55,338 nt of DNA from an uncultured Lachnospiraceae bacterium (GTDB taxonomy: Bacteria > Bacillota > Clostridia > Lachnospirales > Lachnospiraceae): assembly GCA_910579505.1 (NCBI GenBank), contig CAJTTZ010000004.1, positions 198,425 to 253,762 of the forward strand, in the 5' to 3' direction. The translations under genes were made by a program, and so were the position numbers. This document shows positions 24,216 to 33,046 of the stretch, piece after piece. Within the stretch, counting starts at the first letter, position 1. Each line of letters opens with the position of its first letter. The notes beneath the pieces were generated by a model, which was given only the letters and a program-made list of their open reading frames with translations, did not search any database and had not been told where the DNA came from.

Positions 24216-25277
24216 TTATCTTGTCTGTAAAAACTCGTACTCGCGCTTGGCCGTATCATCATCCGGGTAGCTGCGCAGATAACTGTTCATCAGGGCAGCC
24301 GCCGTCTTGTACTCGCCCATGTACTCATATGTAATGATCTCATTGAATTTCAGGGTCTGCATCATATCGTTCCCCTCGATATTCATCGCCGTCTGGAAAG
24401 CGTCGAGCGCGGTCTGGTATTCCCCCAGCTGCATACGGCAAAGCCCGAGCTGATTGTAGATCTCCGCCTTCGTCTGGTCGTACTCCGTATAGCCGGCATA
24501 GATGCTTGCCGCGTAATTGTAGTCACCAAGCGCCTCATAGGTCCTGCCAAGATAGAGGGCCGCGCCGTAATCCGTGGCGGTCTTAAGCCGCTCCAGAAAA
24601 CTTCTGGCGTTCTCATAGTCACCCATATAATAGCAGATGCGCCCCATGTCGTAATCAGAAATAGATTTCTCGTTTTCCTTCATGGCGTTTTGCAGATAAA
24701 TCTGCCCCGCCTCTTTGTACCCGTACTCCTCCAGCACCATATAAATGCGGATCATGCGGTCATAATTTTTCGGGTCCTGGCTGATCGCCGTATCAAAATC
24801 CGCCTGCGCCGCCTCAAAATCCCCCTCCGAAAGTTTCACGCACCCTCTCAGGTAATAGGCGTTTGTCTCCTCCGGCCGAAGCCCCAGGATCGCATCATAG
24901 ACGGCCACCGCATCCTGCATCCGTCCATTCCTATAATATGCCGTGGCAAGATAATAATTGATGTCAAAATCCAGGTTCTCCACTCTGCCGTTACCAAGCC
25001 GCAGAGCCGCCTCCAGATAAGCAATGGCCGCCTCATAATCCGTTTTTCCAAGATATGCAAGCCCCATCCCCCGGTACAGCAGCCGTTTTTCCTCCCCGTT
25101 TTCCTCCGCTGTCTGAAACAAGGCAAGCGCTTTCTCATAGTCAAGCGACTCCACGGCCTCCATCCCCTGCTTCGTATAGCTGGGTGCAGCCTCCGCCCCG
25201 CAGCCCGCCAGAAAAGCGCACAGCAAAAGCGCCGCAAATCCCGCTATTTTCCTGCCTTTTCTCCTCTGTCTATCCAC
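24216..25277 (-). CDS. TPR-repeat lipoprotein
   Basis: The 353-residue product starts with a lipoprotein signal peptide (basic RQRRKGRK, hydrophobic AGFAALLLCAFL and lipobox LAGC near residue 26). It then consists of about eight tetratricopeptide repeats (for example AIAYLEAALRLGNG, NAYYLRGCVKLSEGDFEAAQADFDTA). It should be lipid-anchored on the outer membrane face and act as a protein-interaction scaffold; the partner is unknown. Translation starts at GTG with GGAG 7 bases upstream, and a sigma-A promoter lies about 50 bases further on. Nudix, pyrF and perhaps spoVAD follow downstream on the same strand. Confidence 0.88.
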   Translation of the reverse strand: MDRQRRKGRKIAGFAALLLCAFLAGCGAEAAPSYTKQGMEAVESLDYEKALALFQTAEENGEEKRLLYRGMGLAYLGKTDYEAAIAYLEAALRLGNGRVENLDFDINYYLATAYYRNGRMQDAVAVYDAILGLRPEETNAYYLRGCVKLSEGDFEAAQADFDTAISQDPKNYDRMIRIYMVLEEYGYKEAGQIYLQNAMKENEKSISDYDMGRICYYMGDYENARSFLERLKTATDYGAALYLGRTYEALGDYNYAASIYAGYTEYDQTKAEIYNQLGLCRMQLGEYQTALDAFQTAMNIEGNDMMQTLKFNEIITYEYMGEYKTAAALMNSYLRSYPDDDTAKREYEFLQTR

Positions 25278-25325
25278 ATTCTATCTCCAAGTCTGCCACA
25301 TAACCGATTCATCTGTACTTGTTCT

Positions 25326-25355
25326 ATTCTAACCGTTCTTTTACCCGCAAGTCAA
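25326..25355 (-). promoter_or_regulatory. Sigma-A promoter of the TPR lipoprotein - pyrF unit
   Basis: Minus-strand TTGACT (25350-25355), an 18-base spacer and TAGAAT (25326-25331). It lies in the 147-base gap after the ydcF-like gene, in which nothing else was seen. Confidence 0.55.
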
Positions 25356-25424
25356 GCTCTTTACGCCACACAATCCGTGTACGGGAAACCCTCATTCAAA
25401 CTTCTGCGCAATCTGCCCCACATT

Positions 25425-26180
25425 TTAAATTAAGTTCCCGCACACCAGATCCTTCATAATCCCAAAAAACTCCCGCACCAGATTATTCGGCTGAAAATAG
25501 ACATTTGACCTCGCGGAAATCCCGCAGGCGTCCTCAAACCCCGCATGTCTGGCAAGCATGACACCCCGAAATACATGGAAGTTGTTGGTCACGATCCCCA
25601 CATCCTTATCCGTACCGCCGATGAGCGCGGCGCTGAACGCGATATTTTCGGAGGTGTCCGTGGATTTATCCTCCATCAGGATTCGCTCCGGCGCAATCCC
25701 CCGCTCCACCAGATAGGCATACATCCCCTCCGCCTCGCTGCACGGCTCGTTTGCCCCCTGTCCGCCGGATACCACACAGAGCGTATCCTCATTGGCCATC
25801 AGATATTCGTAAGCCGCATCCAATCGGAACTTAAGCACCACGCTTGGACCGGCTGGCTTCATCTGTGCCCCCAGCACGATAATGTAATCCAGATCGGGCC
25901 TGCCCTTATCCCTGTAATGCGCGAAAATGCATCCCTCCACCGCCACAAAGAGAATCACGCCAAAAGCAACCAGCCCGACGATCCCCCGGCGCAGAGGCAG
26001 GGGAAAACGCCCCCACATATCATAGCGCAGCATGGCTGCCAGGCCGAGAAAGAAAACCCCGCCAAGCGCCCAGATCAGGTAAAAATGGTTTCCTGACCTG
26101 ATGCGGAACACAATGAAGCAATATAGAAAGCACAAAAACGCCGCCAGAATACACACAACGGTCATTGTTTTTTTCCTCAT
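25425..26180 (-). CDS. YdcF/SanA-type DUF218 membrane protein
   Basis: The 251-residue protein has three N-terminal membrane helices (about residues 5-22, 30-48 and 66-86) and an extracytoplasmic DUF218 domain. Its conserved sequences are DYIIVLGAQMKPAGPS, VVSGGQGANEPCSEAEGMY, ILMEDKSTDTSENIAFSA and IVTNNFHVFRGVMLARHAGF. Members such as SanA and ElyC influence envelope polymer synthesis, but the reaction is not established. It starts with ATGA overlapping the stop of the upstream EAL-protein gene, so the two are coupled. It is the last gene of the helicase-led operon. Confidence 0.88.
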   Translation of the reverse strand: MRKKTMTVVCILAAFLCFLYCFIVFRIRSGNHFYLIWALGGVFFLGLAAMLRYDMWGRFPLPLRRGIVGLVAFGVILFVAVEGCIFAHYRDKGRPDLDYIIVLGAQMKPAGPSVVLKFRLDAAYEYLMANEDTLCVVSGGQGANEPCSEAEGMYAYLVERGIAPERILMEDKSTDTSENIAFSAALIGGTDKDVGIVTNNFHVFRGVMLARHAGFEDACGISARSNVYFQPNNLVREFFGIMKDLVCGNLI

Positions 26181-29101
26181 ACAATCATTTCCTCAAACAC
26201 ATCCTCCGGCACAGGCTTGCAATACCGATAGCCTTGCGCCACATACGCACCGATCTCCATCATCAGCTCGGTGTCCCCTTCCGTCTCAACGCCCTCGCAT
26301 ACCACCTGGGCCTCCAGGTCCCTTGCCAGATTTACGATATTCCTCATAATCTGCACCTGTCTCGTCCGATTTTCATTGTTGAGCAGGAATGACCTGTCCA
26401 GCTTGATCACCGACGCGGGAATCTGCTCGAACACGCCAAGCGAGGAGTAGCCGGAGCCAAAATCGTCGATGGAAAGGTGCACGCCCTTGTCTTTCAGGAT
26501 CGCCACATTCTCCTTCACCTTCTGCTGCTGCATTTCCTCCACCACAAGCGTCTCCGTTATCTCCACCTCGATCAGGTCCTTTGGCACCTGATACTTCTCG
26601 ATCACGGACACAAAACGCTCCGGGAAACCGTCCTTTATAAAGTGCGTCCTTGAAAAATTGCAGGACACGGGAACCACGGCAAGTCCCTCGTCAAGCCGTC
26701 TGCGCAGCATCTTACAGACGCTTTCCATCACAAAGAAATCAATCTCCGTAATCCTGCCCGTCTGCTCATAATAGGGCACAAAAAATCCGGGCGCGCGGAT
26801 CGCGCCGTCCGCGGATGGATCCTTGAAACGCACCAGAGCCTCCGCCCCTACCACGCGTTCGTCGCGGATATCCACCTTCGCCTGATAGTATGCCACAAAG
26901 TCCCTCTGAAAATCCGCCGAATCCAGCAGCTTCTCCCTATCATGCTGTTCCCTCAGTTTCTTGCGCAGTTCATCGTCGTAAATGCTTATGGCATTGCAGT
27001 GGCTGTCCTTTAGGGGATCAACCGCCTGAATCGCATAGGAAAGAGCGAGCTGGATATCCGTGTGCCCTTTTTCGATTCCACAGACGCCCATGGCCTGCGT
27101 CATGCGGATTCCCTCTTTCTCATAGATGTGATCGGAAATCCTGTTTGCCATGGCCATCATGCGCTTCGTCAGGGAAGACATATCGGTATACTGCACAAAA
27201 AGCACAAAATGGCTGCCGTAACTTCTCGCATAAAGCTCGTTCTCATCCACTTCCTCCGCCATCACCTCTATGGTGAGTTCTAAGAGCTTCTGCCCCGCAT
27301 TCCAGCCATAAAGTGCGTTGTAGCTCTTAAACTGGCAGATATCCGTGTACACAATGGCATATTTTTTGTCCACATCCGTCCCGAGTTTTAAGGACGCCCT
27401 GTATTTGAGATAGTTGAGATTCCAGATGTTAAAATCTGTATCCTTGTACATCAGCTTCTGGAGCCGTCTGCTGTTCTCCAGCATACGGTACAACACAAAA
27501 ATGGCAAGGGCAGCGGCAGAAAGCAGCACCAGAATAATCACTATGCTGTGGTCCCTGATAAAGCCGTCCACACTCATTCTTGAATAGAAATTATCCTGCA
27601 GCATGTAGTCGTTGACCGACTTGTCCGTGACTTCCAGAAGTTCCTTATTCAAAATGCCGAGCAGGGGCGAATTTTCATCACTTCGGACCGCCATGCGGAT
27701 ATCGTGCACGTCGCTCAAAACCGTGTGAATCTCAAGCTGCCCGAAACCAAACTGGGAGCCAAGGAGATACTCAGCCAGATACCCGTCGCACAGCGCCGCC
27801 TCGGCTTTTCCTGAGCGCACCGCCTGCAGACACGCCCTCGGGCTTTCCAAAATCAAAAGTTTCGTCTGGTCCCCGGCAAAGGATACTCCTCCCTCCTCCG
27901 AGAGGTTTTCTTCCGTCACTGCTAACGTCCCAAACTCTTCCTTTCTTCCGCCGTTCTTGGTTATCAGTACGCGGGGCACCTGGGCATAGGCTTTTGTCAT
28001 AACACATCCCATCTGCTTCCCATTCCCCGCATGTTCGCCGCAGTAGCCGATAATGTCTATCTCTCCATCCGCGAGCGCCTGTTTTGCCTCCTCCATGTCC
28101 TGCACTTTGACATAGGAAAAGGTAAGCCCGGTGCTCACAGACACCTCCTCCAGCATCTGTGGCGTCAGCCCTTTATAAGCGCCCGCCTCATCTTCATAGG
28201 AAAACGGATAGTAACCGTCCAGATAGCCAACCTTCAGTCCCTTATTTTTTCGGATATAATCCAGTTCTTCCCCTGTCAGGAGAATCGTGTGGTCCAGACG
28301 GCTGTCATAGTACTTCACCATCAGTTCATTTTCCAGCTCCGGGCGGTTCATCTTCACGTCCGCGATGCCTTGATTCAGTTCCCGCATCAGATCCTCGTTT
28401 CCGGGATATGTAATGTAATAGAAGGGCATCGGCGCAAACCGTCCGATTACACGCTGTCCCTCCCTGATCTCCGTAAGAGAGTGCACCAGCGCATCAATCT
28501 CCCCCACCGAAAGCGCTCCCTGCAGGACAGCCGTGCTTTCATACTCCCGTATCCTTGGATTCTCGATCCCGTGTCCCTTCAGGTACTCAAGAAACTCCTG
28601 TTTCCTGACATAAGTGCCCACCACACCGTAGGTGATATCTTTCATCGCGGTGAAGTCCTCATAGGCCAGCGGACTGTCTCCCTTCACAGCTATGGCGCCG
28701 AAAGTATACCCGTTGGCGATATTCGCGTATTTGAAAGTTTCTGCCCGCTCAGCGGAATACTGCGCGCTGCCAACAAGATCCACCTCTTTGTCGGCCAGCA
28801 TCCGCAAAGCCTCGTCCCAGCTGTCGCAGGGGACATACTCTATATTCCAGTTTACATAATCACACAGGTTCTCGAGATATTCCACGTCCATCCCGGTCAG
28901 ACTGCCGTCGGGCAGCGTCTCATGAAAGCCTTCCATAGGGAAAAAGCTCACCCGCACTGTGCGCTTTTCGGCTCCCTGTACCTTCCCCGGTCCGCCTCCT
29001 GCCGGGAAAAGTGCCAAAAGCAGCGCAGCCACTGACAGCCATAACGCTTTTGTCCTCCTTCCCGACTTTGCTTCCTTGCTCTCTTTCCCTTTCACACCCA
29101 T
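26177..29101 (-). CDS. Periplasmic-sensor GGDEF-EAL protein, probable c-di-GMP phosphodiesterase
   Basis: The 974-residue protein comprises an N-terminal signal peptide/anchor, two tandem solute-binding (SBP_bac_3-like) domains (about residues 48-275 and 288-520), a membrane helix (about 533-553), a GGDEF domain and an EAL domain. The GGDEF signature reads GSHFV near residue 629, so cyclase activity should be lost. The EAL domain keeps its key motifs: EALVRF (about 754), EITETL, IDDFGSGYSSL, KLDRSF and CEGVETE. It probably degrades c-di-GMP in response to an extracellular amino-acid-like ligand. It lies 16 bases downstream of the hydrolase gene. Confidence 0.9.
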   Translation of the reverse strand: MGVKGKESKEAKSGRRTKALWLSVAALLLALFPAGGGPGKVQGAEKRTVRVSFFPMEGFHETLPDGSLTGMDVEYLENLCDYVNWNIEYVPCDSWDEALRMLADKEVDLVGSAQYSAERAETFKYANIANGYTFGAIAVKGDSPLAYEDFTAMKDITYGVVGTYVRKQEFLEYLKGHGIENPRIREYESTAVLQGALSVGEIDALVHSLTEIREGQRVIGRFAPMPFYYITYPGNEDLMRELNQGIADVKMNRPELENELMVKYYDSRLDHTILLTGEELDYIRKNKGLKVGYLDGYYPFSYEDEAGAYKGLTPQMLEEVSVSTGLTFSYVKVQDMEEAKQALADGEIDIIGYCGEHAGNGKQMGCVMTKAYAQVPRVLITKNGGRKEEFGTLAVTEENLSEEGGVSFAGDQTKLLILESPRACLQAVRSGKAEAALCDGYLAEYLLGSQFGFGQLEIHTVLSDVHDIRMAVRSDENSPLLGILNKELLEVTDKSVNDYMLQDNFYSRMSVDGFIRDHSIVIILVLLSAAALAIFVLYRMLENSRRLQKLMYKDTDFNIWNLNYLKYRASLKLGTDVDKKYAIVYTDICQFKSYNALYGWNAGQKLLELTIEVMAEEVDENELYARSYGSHFVLFVQYTDMSSLTKRMMAMANRISDHIYEKEGIRMTQAMGVCGIEKGHTDIQLALSYAIQAVDPLKDSHCNAISIYDDELRKKLREQHDREKLLDSADFQRDFVAYYQAKVDIRDERVVGAEALVRFKDPSADGAIRAPGFFVPYYEQTGRITEIDFFVMESVCKMLRRRLDEGLAVVPVSCNFSRTHFIKDGFPERFVSVIEKYQVPKDLIEVEITETLVVEEMQQQKVKENVAILKDKGVHLSIDDFGSGYSSLGVFEQIPASVIKLDRSFLLNNENRTRQVQIMRNIVNLARDLEAQVVCEGVETEGDTELMMEIGAYVAQGYRYCKPVPEDVFEEMIV

Positions 29102-29117
29102 AAAATGCCTGCCTTTC

Positions 29118-30116
29118 TCAGCGTTGCAGATAACGCCCTAAAAACGCGCCGATTCTCCCGTAGTAAGCGTCGGGAGCCTTGTCCTGCGCCTGCGCATGCC
29201 CAGCGCCTTCTACAATGAAAAGTTCCTTCTCGCATGCCGCAGCCTCAAACAGCTCGTACGACATATTCACATCTATCATCCTGTCTTCATCCCCATGGAT
29301 AAAGAGCGTGGGAATGCCGCTTGCCGCCACTGCCCGGAGCGGGGAGGCGTCCCTCAGATCATAACCGCCCCTAAGTCTCAACATCACGCACGCCGAATCC
29401 ACGAAGAAAGCTGCCGGCAGATGAAACCACTCCGTAATCTTATCTCCGAACATCTCATACGCCTCCGTGTAGGCGCTGTCGGAGATCACCGCCTTGATAT
29501 GTGCAGACGCCTCCGGGGAGCCCGCCATCAAAAGCGCCGTGGCCGCGCCCATGGACTGCCCATGAAGAACAATCTGCGCCTCCGGCGCCTGTTCCAGTAT
29601 ATGCGCGATCCAGAGCTCGCAGTCAAAGTGATCCGTCCAGCCCATGCCGATGAAATCCCCCTCGCTCTCCCCCTGGCATCGGAGGTCGGGTACAAGCACG
29701 GAAAAGCCCTGCTGATGATACCAGCATGCAAACTGGTACATTTCTTCCTTCCAGCCCGTGTAGCCGTGCAGGAGGAGCACCCATTTGTCTCCTGTGCCTT
29801 CCACTCCTGCCTCCGCCGGAAACTCCGCCGCCGTGAGCAGATAACCGTCCGCCGTCCGCACCTGTATCTTCGTACGCTCCGCCGTCTCCAGCCACTCCCC
29901 CGTCTCAGTGAGAAGTTTCGTCCTGTTTTCCTGAATATCCGCCGTCTGCACCTGCTCGCTGTAACATTTCCTGGTGATGTCCTCAAAGGCGTTCAGTTTA
30001 TCCATAAAAGAAGGCACAAGACACGCGCTTACAAGAAAATAGACAAATACGGTGTAAACCGCAAAAAGCGCTGCAGCGACTGCCGCCGCAATCCGTATTT
30101 TCCTTTTTCCGCGCAT
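29118..30116 (-). CDS. Membrane-anchored alpha/beta hydrolase
   Basis: The 332-residue protein has an N-terminal membrane helix (KIRIAAAVAAALFAVYTVFVYFL trimmed, about residues 6-28) and an extracytoplasmic alpha/beta-hydrolase domain with the oxyanion block LLHGYTG, nucleophile GQSMG (about residue 192), acid in HGDEDRMID and the final His in GAGHAQA. This matches the BAAT/S9-like YqkD family of Firmicutes; the substrate is unknown. The ATG at 30116 follows AAGGGG at 8 bases and gives a normal anchor; an earlier in-frame start would overlap the Sfp gene. It is followed closely by the EAL gene. Confidence 0.87.
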   Translation of the reverse strand: MRGKRKIRIAAAVAAALFAVYTVFVYFLVSACLVPSFMDKLNAFEDITRKCYSEQVQTADIQENRTKLLTETGEWLETAERTKIQVRTADGYLLTAAEFPAEAGVEGTGDKWVLLLHGYTGWKEEMYQFACWYHQQGFSVLVPDLRCQGESEGDFIGMGWTDHFDCELWIAHILEQAPEAQIVLHGQSMGAATALLMAGSPEASAHIKAVISDSAYTEAYEMFGDKITEWFHLPAAFFVDSACVMLRLRGGYDLRDASPLRAVAASGIPTLFIHGDEDRMIDVNMSYELFEAAACEKELFIVEGAGHAQAQDKAPDAYYGRIGAFLGRYLQR

Positions 30117-30133
30117 CCTGCCGCCCCCTTCCC

Positions 30134-30805
30134 TCAATAAAAATCTATCGGTATCATACTGTACGCGGTATCCGCGCTTTCCTGCACACATACTGCCGTA
30201 CAGTACCCCTCAATCTCCCGGTACTCCCTCATGTGGTAATATTTCGCGTCCACGCTGTGGCGGACCCTCGCCCTGCCCGACTCCTCGTCCATATGGATCA
30301 CGAAATCCTGCAGAGGCAAAGTCATCCCCCTGCCAATCGCTTTCACAAAGCTCTCTTTCATGGTCCAGAGGCGGAACATCCGCTGTGTCTGCTCCTCCTC
30401 TCCTGCCTCGTATAGCCAGGAAAGCTCCTCCTGTGCGAAAAAGCGGTCCGCCACCTTAAGCCGCCCGTCCTTTACACGCTCAATGTCGTTTCCCACCGGT
30501 TTATCCCCGATGGTACAGATGGCGTAGTCGCCGGAGTGGGAAAGTGAAAAACAGATCTCCGGGTAATACTTGAAGGCAGGTTTTCCCCACTCCCCGATCT
30601 CATACTCCACGCTCTTTTCCTGCAAGCCGTAAGTATCCAGCGCATGGTCTAAAAGCAGTCCCGCCGCCAGGCTCCTGTTCTTATCCTTCCCATGCCGCAA
30701 AATGGCAATCTTCTGCTGCCTGTAAGGGGAGAGCTGTTTTATCTTTTCCTGGAAAAGTATCTCGTTATCAAAACATCTCACATCCGCATAATAGGTGCAA
30801 ATCAT
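30134..30805 (-). CDS. 4'-phosphopantetheinyl transferase (Sfp type)
   Basis: This 223-residue enzyme moves phosphopantetheine from CoA to a carrier-protein serine. It shows the family motifs: WGKPAF with CFSLSHSGDYAICTI, the metal-binding VGNDIERV (about residues 107-114) and WTMKESFVKAIGRGM (about 148-162). Sfp-type enzymes serve NRPS, PKS or acyl-carrier proteins; none is in the window, so its target lies elsewhere. The ATG overlaps the helicase stop (ATGA) with AAAGGGAG upstream, indicating coupling with the helicase. Confidence 0.93.
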   Translation of the reverse strand: MICTYYADVRCFDNEILFQEKIKQLSPYRQQKIAILRHGKDKNRSLAAGLLLDHALDTYGLQEKSVEYEIGEWGKPAFKYYPEICFSLSHSGDYAICTIGDKPVGNDIERVKDGRLKVADRFFAQEELSWLYEAGEEEQTQRMFRLWTMKESFVKAIGRGMTLPLQDFVIHMDEESGRARVRHSVDAKYYHMREYREIEGYCTAVCVQESADTAYSMIPIDFY

Positions 30806-32793
30806 AACTGCTCCCTTTCCATCTTCCGGTAGCAGCGGTCACAGATCGGATAGGCGGCATTCCAGGCGAGCGGTCTGCCGCAGATACGGCATCTGCGTTC
30901 GAACTGCCCTTTATCATCCTTTAAGAGCTCCCCGATCTCATGCTGTGCCCACTCCCTGTTGGCGGCCACCTCCTCCTTGTCCACAACCCAGTCCATTCTG
31001 GCGGCAAACTGGGTATACAGGTCAAGCTGTTTATAATAGGACTCCAACCCTTCCAGCGAAAAGTCTTTTGGCAGCATGGGACAGTTCTGCTGCTTCTCCG
31101 GGTTTTCGCAGTAGCGCAGCCAAAGTCTTAGCACCTCGCGGTCCTTGACGTCAAAAGGACAGGTAATCAGGGAAAGCACCAGCTTTCTGTCGTCCATGTA
31201 GGTGATTTTCTTTCGGTAATCCCGCAGATACCTGTATTTATCCACACTCTCCTTCATGGATATTTTATCGTACATGGGAGGATTTCCCGTCTTTTCCCAT
31301 GCCTCTATGATCTCATCCAGCTCGATGTCAATGTCGAGAAGCAGCTCCGGGAAGCCGACCCGCGCCCTCCGCAGCGGATAAAGCGGCTCTGACAGCTTTT
31401 TCCCCACATACTCCGGCTCCATTGCCGACTGCACATACCCGGTGTCGTAAAAGCCGTACCTTCCGGCCCGGCCCGCAATCTGCCTGATTTCCTCCGCCAA
31501 AAGCCTCCGCTTCCCGACACCGTCAAACTTGGTCGTATTCATAAAGACCACACGGCGGATCGGCAGGTTGATTCCCATGCCGATCGCGTCCGTGGCCACC
31601 ACCACCTGATTGACTCCCTCCGTAAACAGCCGCACCTGCTCCTGTCTTGTCTGGGGCGGCAGGTTCCCGTAGATCACGCTTGCCCGGATGCCCCGCCCTT
31701 CCAGCGACGCAGCGATGGCCAGCACATTTTTCTTGGAGAAGGCGATGAGCGCGTCCCCCGCCTCCACATCTTTCGACATATCAAAACGTTCGGGAATAAA
31801 CGTAAGCTTCGTGTTCCTCTCATGACGGACGATCTCCACCTCGTCGCCGCAGCGCGCAAGCATTCCTGTCAGAAGCTTCTCCGCCGTGCCTGAACAGCAC
31901 ACGTGAATCTCCTCGGCGCGAATACCAAGGATCGCCCTCGTCCAGTAGCTGCCCCGGTTCTCATCCGCCATCATCTGCGCTTCATCTATGACGGCTATGT
32001 CATAAGTTTCCCTGATATCAAGAATTTCCACTGTGGAGGCCTGTACAAAGCTCCCCGGCGTGCGTATGGTTTCTTCCCCGGTAATCATGTTGCAGGGAAT
32101 GCCGTCCGTCATCATACGGTCGTAAACCTCTAAAGCCAGCAGACGAAGCGGCCCCAGATAAATACCGTGATAAGCCTGCTTAAGCCGCTGCAGCGCCTCG
32201 TAAGTTTTTCCGCTGTTGGTTGGGCCTATGTGCAGGATGAAATGACGCTTCATCGCCCTTGCTTCCGGGTACTGTTTTTCCGGCTCCGCCTCCATCAGCT
32301 CCTCAATCCGCTGTCCCACCAGGAACTGCATGTATTCGTCTTTGTAAATTTCATAGAGGGATTTTGCCCGGAGAAGAACCGCCGTCTTCTCCATTCCTGC
32401 AATGTCCTCAGGAACCGCCCCCACGGCCATCTTTTTTAAGAATCCCATATCAAGTCTGGCCAGAAGGCGCACCACCCGGCGGTATTTTTTCAGCCACCTG
32501 GTATCCTTAAGCACCACCGTGTAACCGACCTGCGCCACCTTCCTGTGCAGGTCTTTCATATCCGCCAGCACCTGATGGTTTTCCTGCTTTCTCTTTCGCA
32601 GAATGCGCCTCTCCAGCTGTCCCAACTGCTTTTCCGTACTTCTGGTAAATCTGCGGTTTTCCTCCGGCGAAAACGAAAAAAAGGCCTTTTCATAGACTGT
32701 CCAGATCTTTTGGGGAATACCGTCCTGCTCCTGCGTCCGGCGCGCTTTCAGTTCCGCTGTGTTATCTTTCTGCATCTTACTATCTGTTTCCAT
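30802..32793 (-). CDS. SUV3-like superfamily 2 RNA helicase with C-terminal zinc finger
   Basis: The 663-residue helicase has motif I GPTNSGKTYEALQ, which matches the SUV3 family of mitochondria and some bacteria rather than common DEAD-box enzymes. Motif II is DEAQMM, motif III CSGTAEKL, and motif VI QIAGRAGRYG. Downstream lie the SUV3-like C-terminal helices and a C-terminal C-x2-C...C-x2-C finger (RRCRICGRPLAW and ICDRCYRKM), probably zinc-binding. The N-terminal 130 residues are basic and helical. A role in RNA turnover or ribonucleoprotein remodelling is inferred. I chose ATG 32793, because an in-frame ATG at 32877 lies upstream of the expected transcription start; the ribosome site is weak. 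Confidence 0.88.
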   Translation of the reverse strand: METDSKMQKDNTAELKARRTQEQDGIPQKIWTVYEKAFFSFSPEENRRFTRSTEKQLGQLERRILRKRKQENHQVLADMKDLHRKVAQVGYTVVLKDTRWLKKYRRVVRLLARLDMGFLKKMAVGAVPEDIAGMEKTAVLLRAKSLYEIYKDEYMQFLVGQRIEELMEAEPEKQYPEARAMKRHFILHIGPTNSGKTYEALQRLKQAYHGIYLGPLRLLALEVYDRMMTDGIPCNMITGEETIRTPGSFVQASTVEILDIRETYDIAVIDEAQMMADENRGSYWTRAILGIRAEEIHVCCSGTAEKLLTGMLARCGDEVEIVRHERNTKLTFIPERFDMSKDVEAGDALIAFSKKNVLAIAASLEGRGIRASVIYGNLPPQTRQEQVRLFTEGVNQVVVATDAIGMGINLPIRRVVFMNTTKFDGVGKRRLLAEEIRQIAGRAGRYGFYDTGYVQSAMEPEYVGKKLSEPLYPLRRARVGFPELLLDIDIELDEIIEAWEKTGNPPMYDKISMKESVDKYRYLRDYRKKITYMDDRKLVLSLITCPFDVKDREVLRLWLRYCENPEKQQNCPMLPKDFSLEGLESYYKQLDLYTQFAARMDWVVDKEEVAANREWAQHEIGELLKDDKGQFERRCRICGRPLAWNAAYPICDRCYRKMEREQL

Positions 32794-32829
32794 GTTTTCT
32801 CTGCCTGCTATACGTAAAATATACCTTGA

Positions 32830-32854
32830 TTTACATAATTTTCCATTATGTAAA
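32830..32854. promoter_or_regulatory. Inverted repeat TTTACATAAT-N5-ATTATGTAAA (candidate operator)
   Basis: Two perfect 10-base arms (32830-32839 and 32845-32854) flank TTTCC in the 5' leader of the helicase gene, about 20-45 bases past the expected transcription start. The half-site equals the GTTTACATAA motif repeated elsewhere in the window. Confidence 0.55.
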
Positions 32855-32881
32855 CTTGTGCTATTCCGATGATACATTTAA

Positions 32882-32911
32882 ATAATAACACAGAATCCTG
32901 TCATTAGGCAA
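32882..32911 (-). promoter_or_regulatory. Probable sigma-A promoter of the helicase operon
   Basis: Minus-strand TTGCCT (32906-32911), an 18-base spacer and TATTAT (32882-32887) preceded by TG. It is divergent from the HD-GYP gene promoter in a 253-base intergenic region. Confidence 0.45.
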
Positions 32912-32959
32912 ACCCTTCCCCCTGTTAATATCTTCCCCCTTTTTCGCATTTTAGGTTTC

Positions 32960-32988
32960 TTGATTTTATATCAGGATTGTTTTACAAT
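32960..32988 (+). promoter_or_regulatory. Sigma-A promoter of the signalling operon
   Basis: TTGATT (32960-32965), a 17-base spacer and TACAAT (32983-32988). It lies 58 bases upstream of the HD-GYP response regulator start. Confidence 0.6.
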
Positions 32989-33046
32989 TAAACATAGTAG
33001 GTAAACAGGTTTTTCCAATATATTAACGTAAAAGGGAGTATTCCGA

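Noticed and set aside
28031..29035. Long rightward frame opposite the EAL-protein gene
   Set aside because: It lies entirely antisense to a recognisable multi-domain protein, has no ribosome site or known motif, and is explained by GC-rich codon structure.
29196..30140. 314-codon rightward frame opposite the alpha/beta hydrolase gene
   Set aside because: Mirror of a gene with clear catalytic motifs; no start signals.
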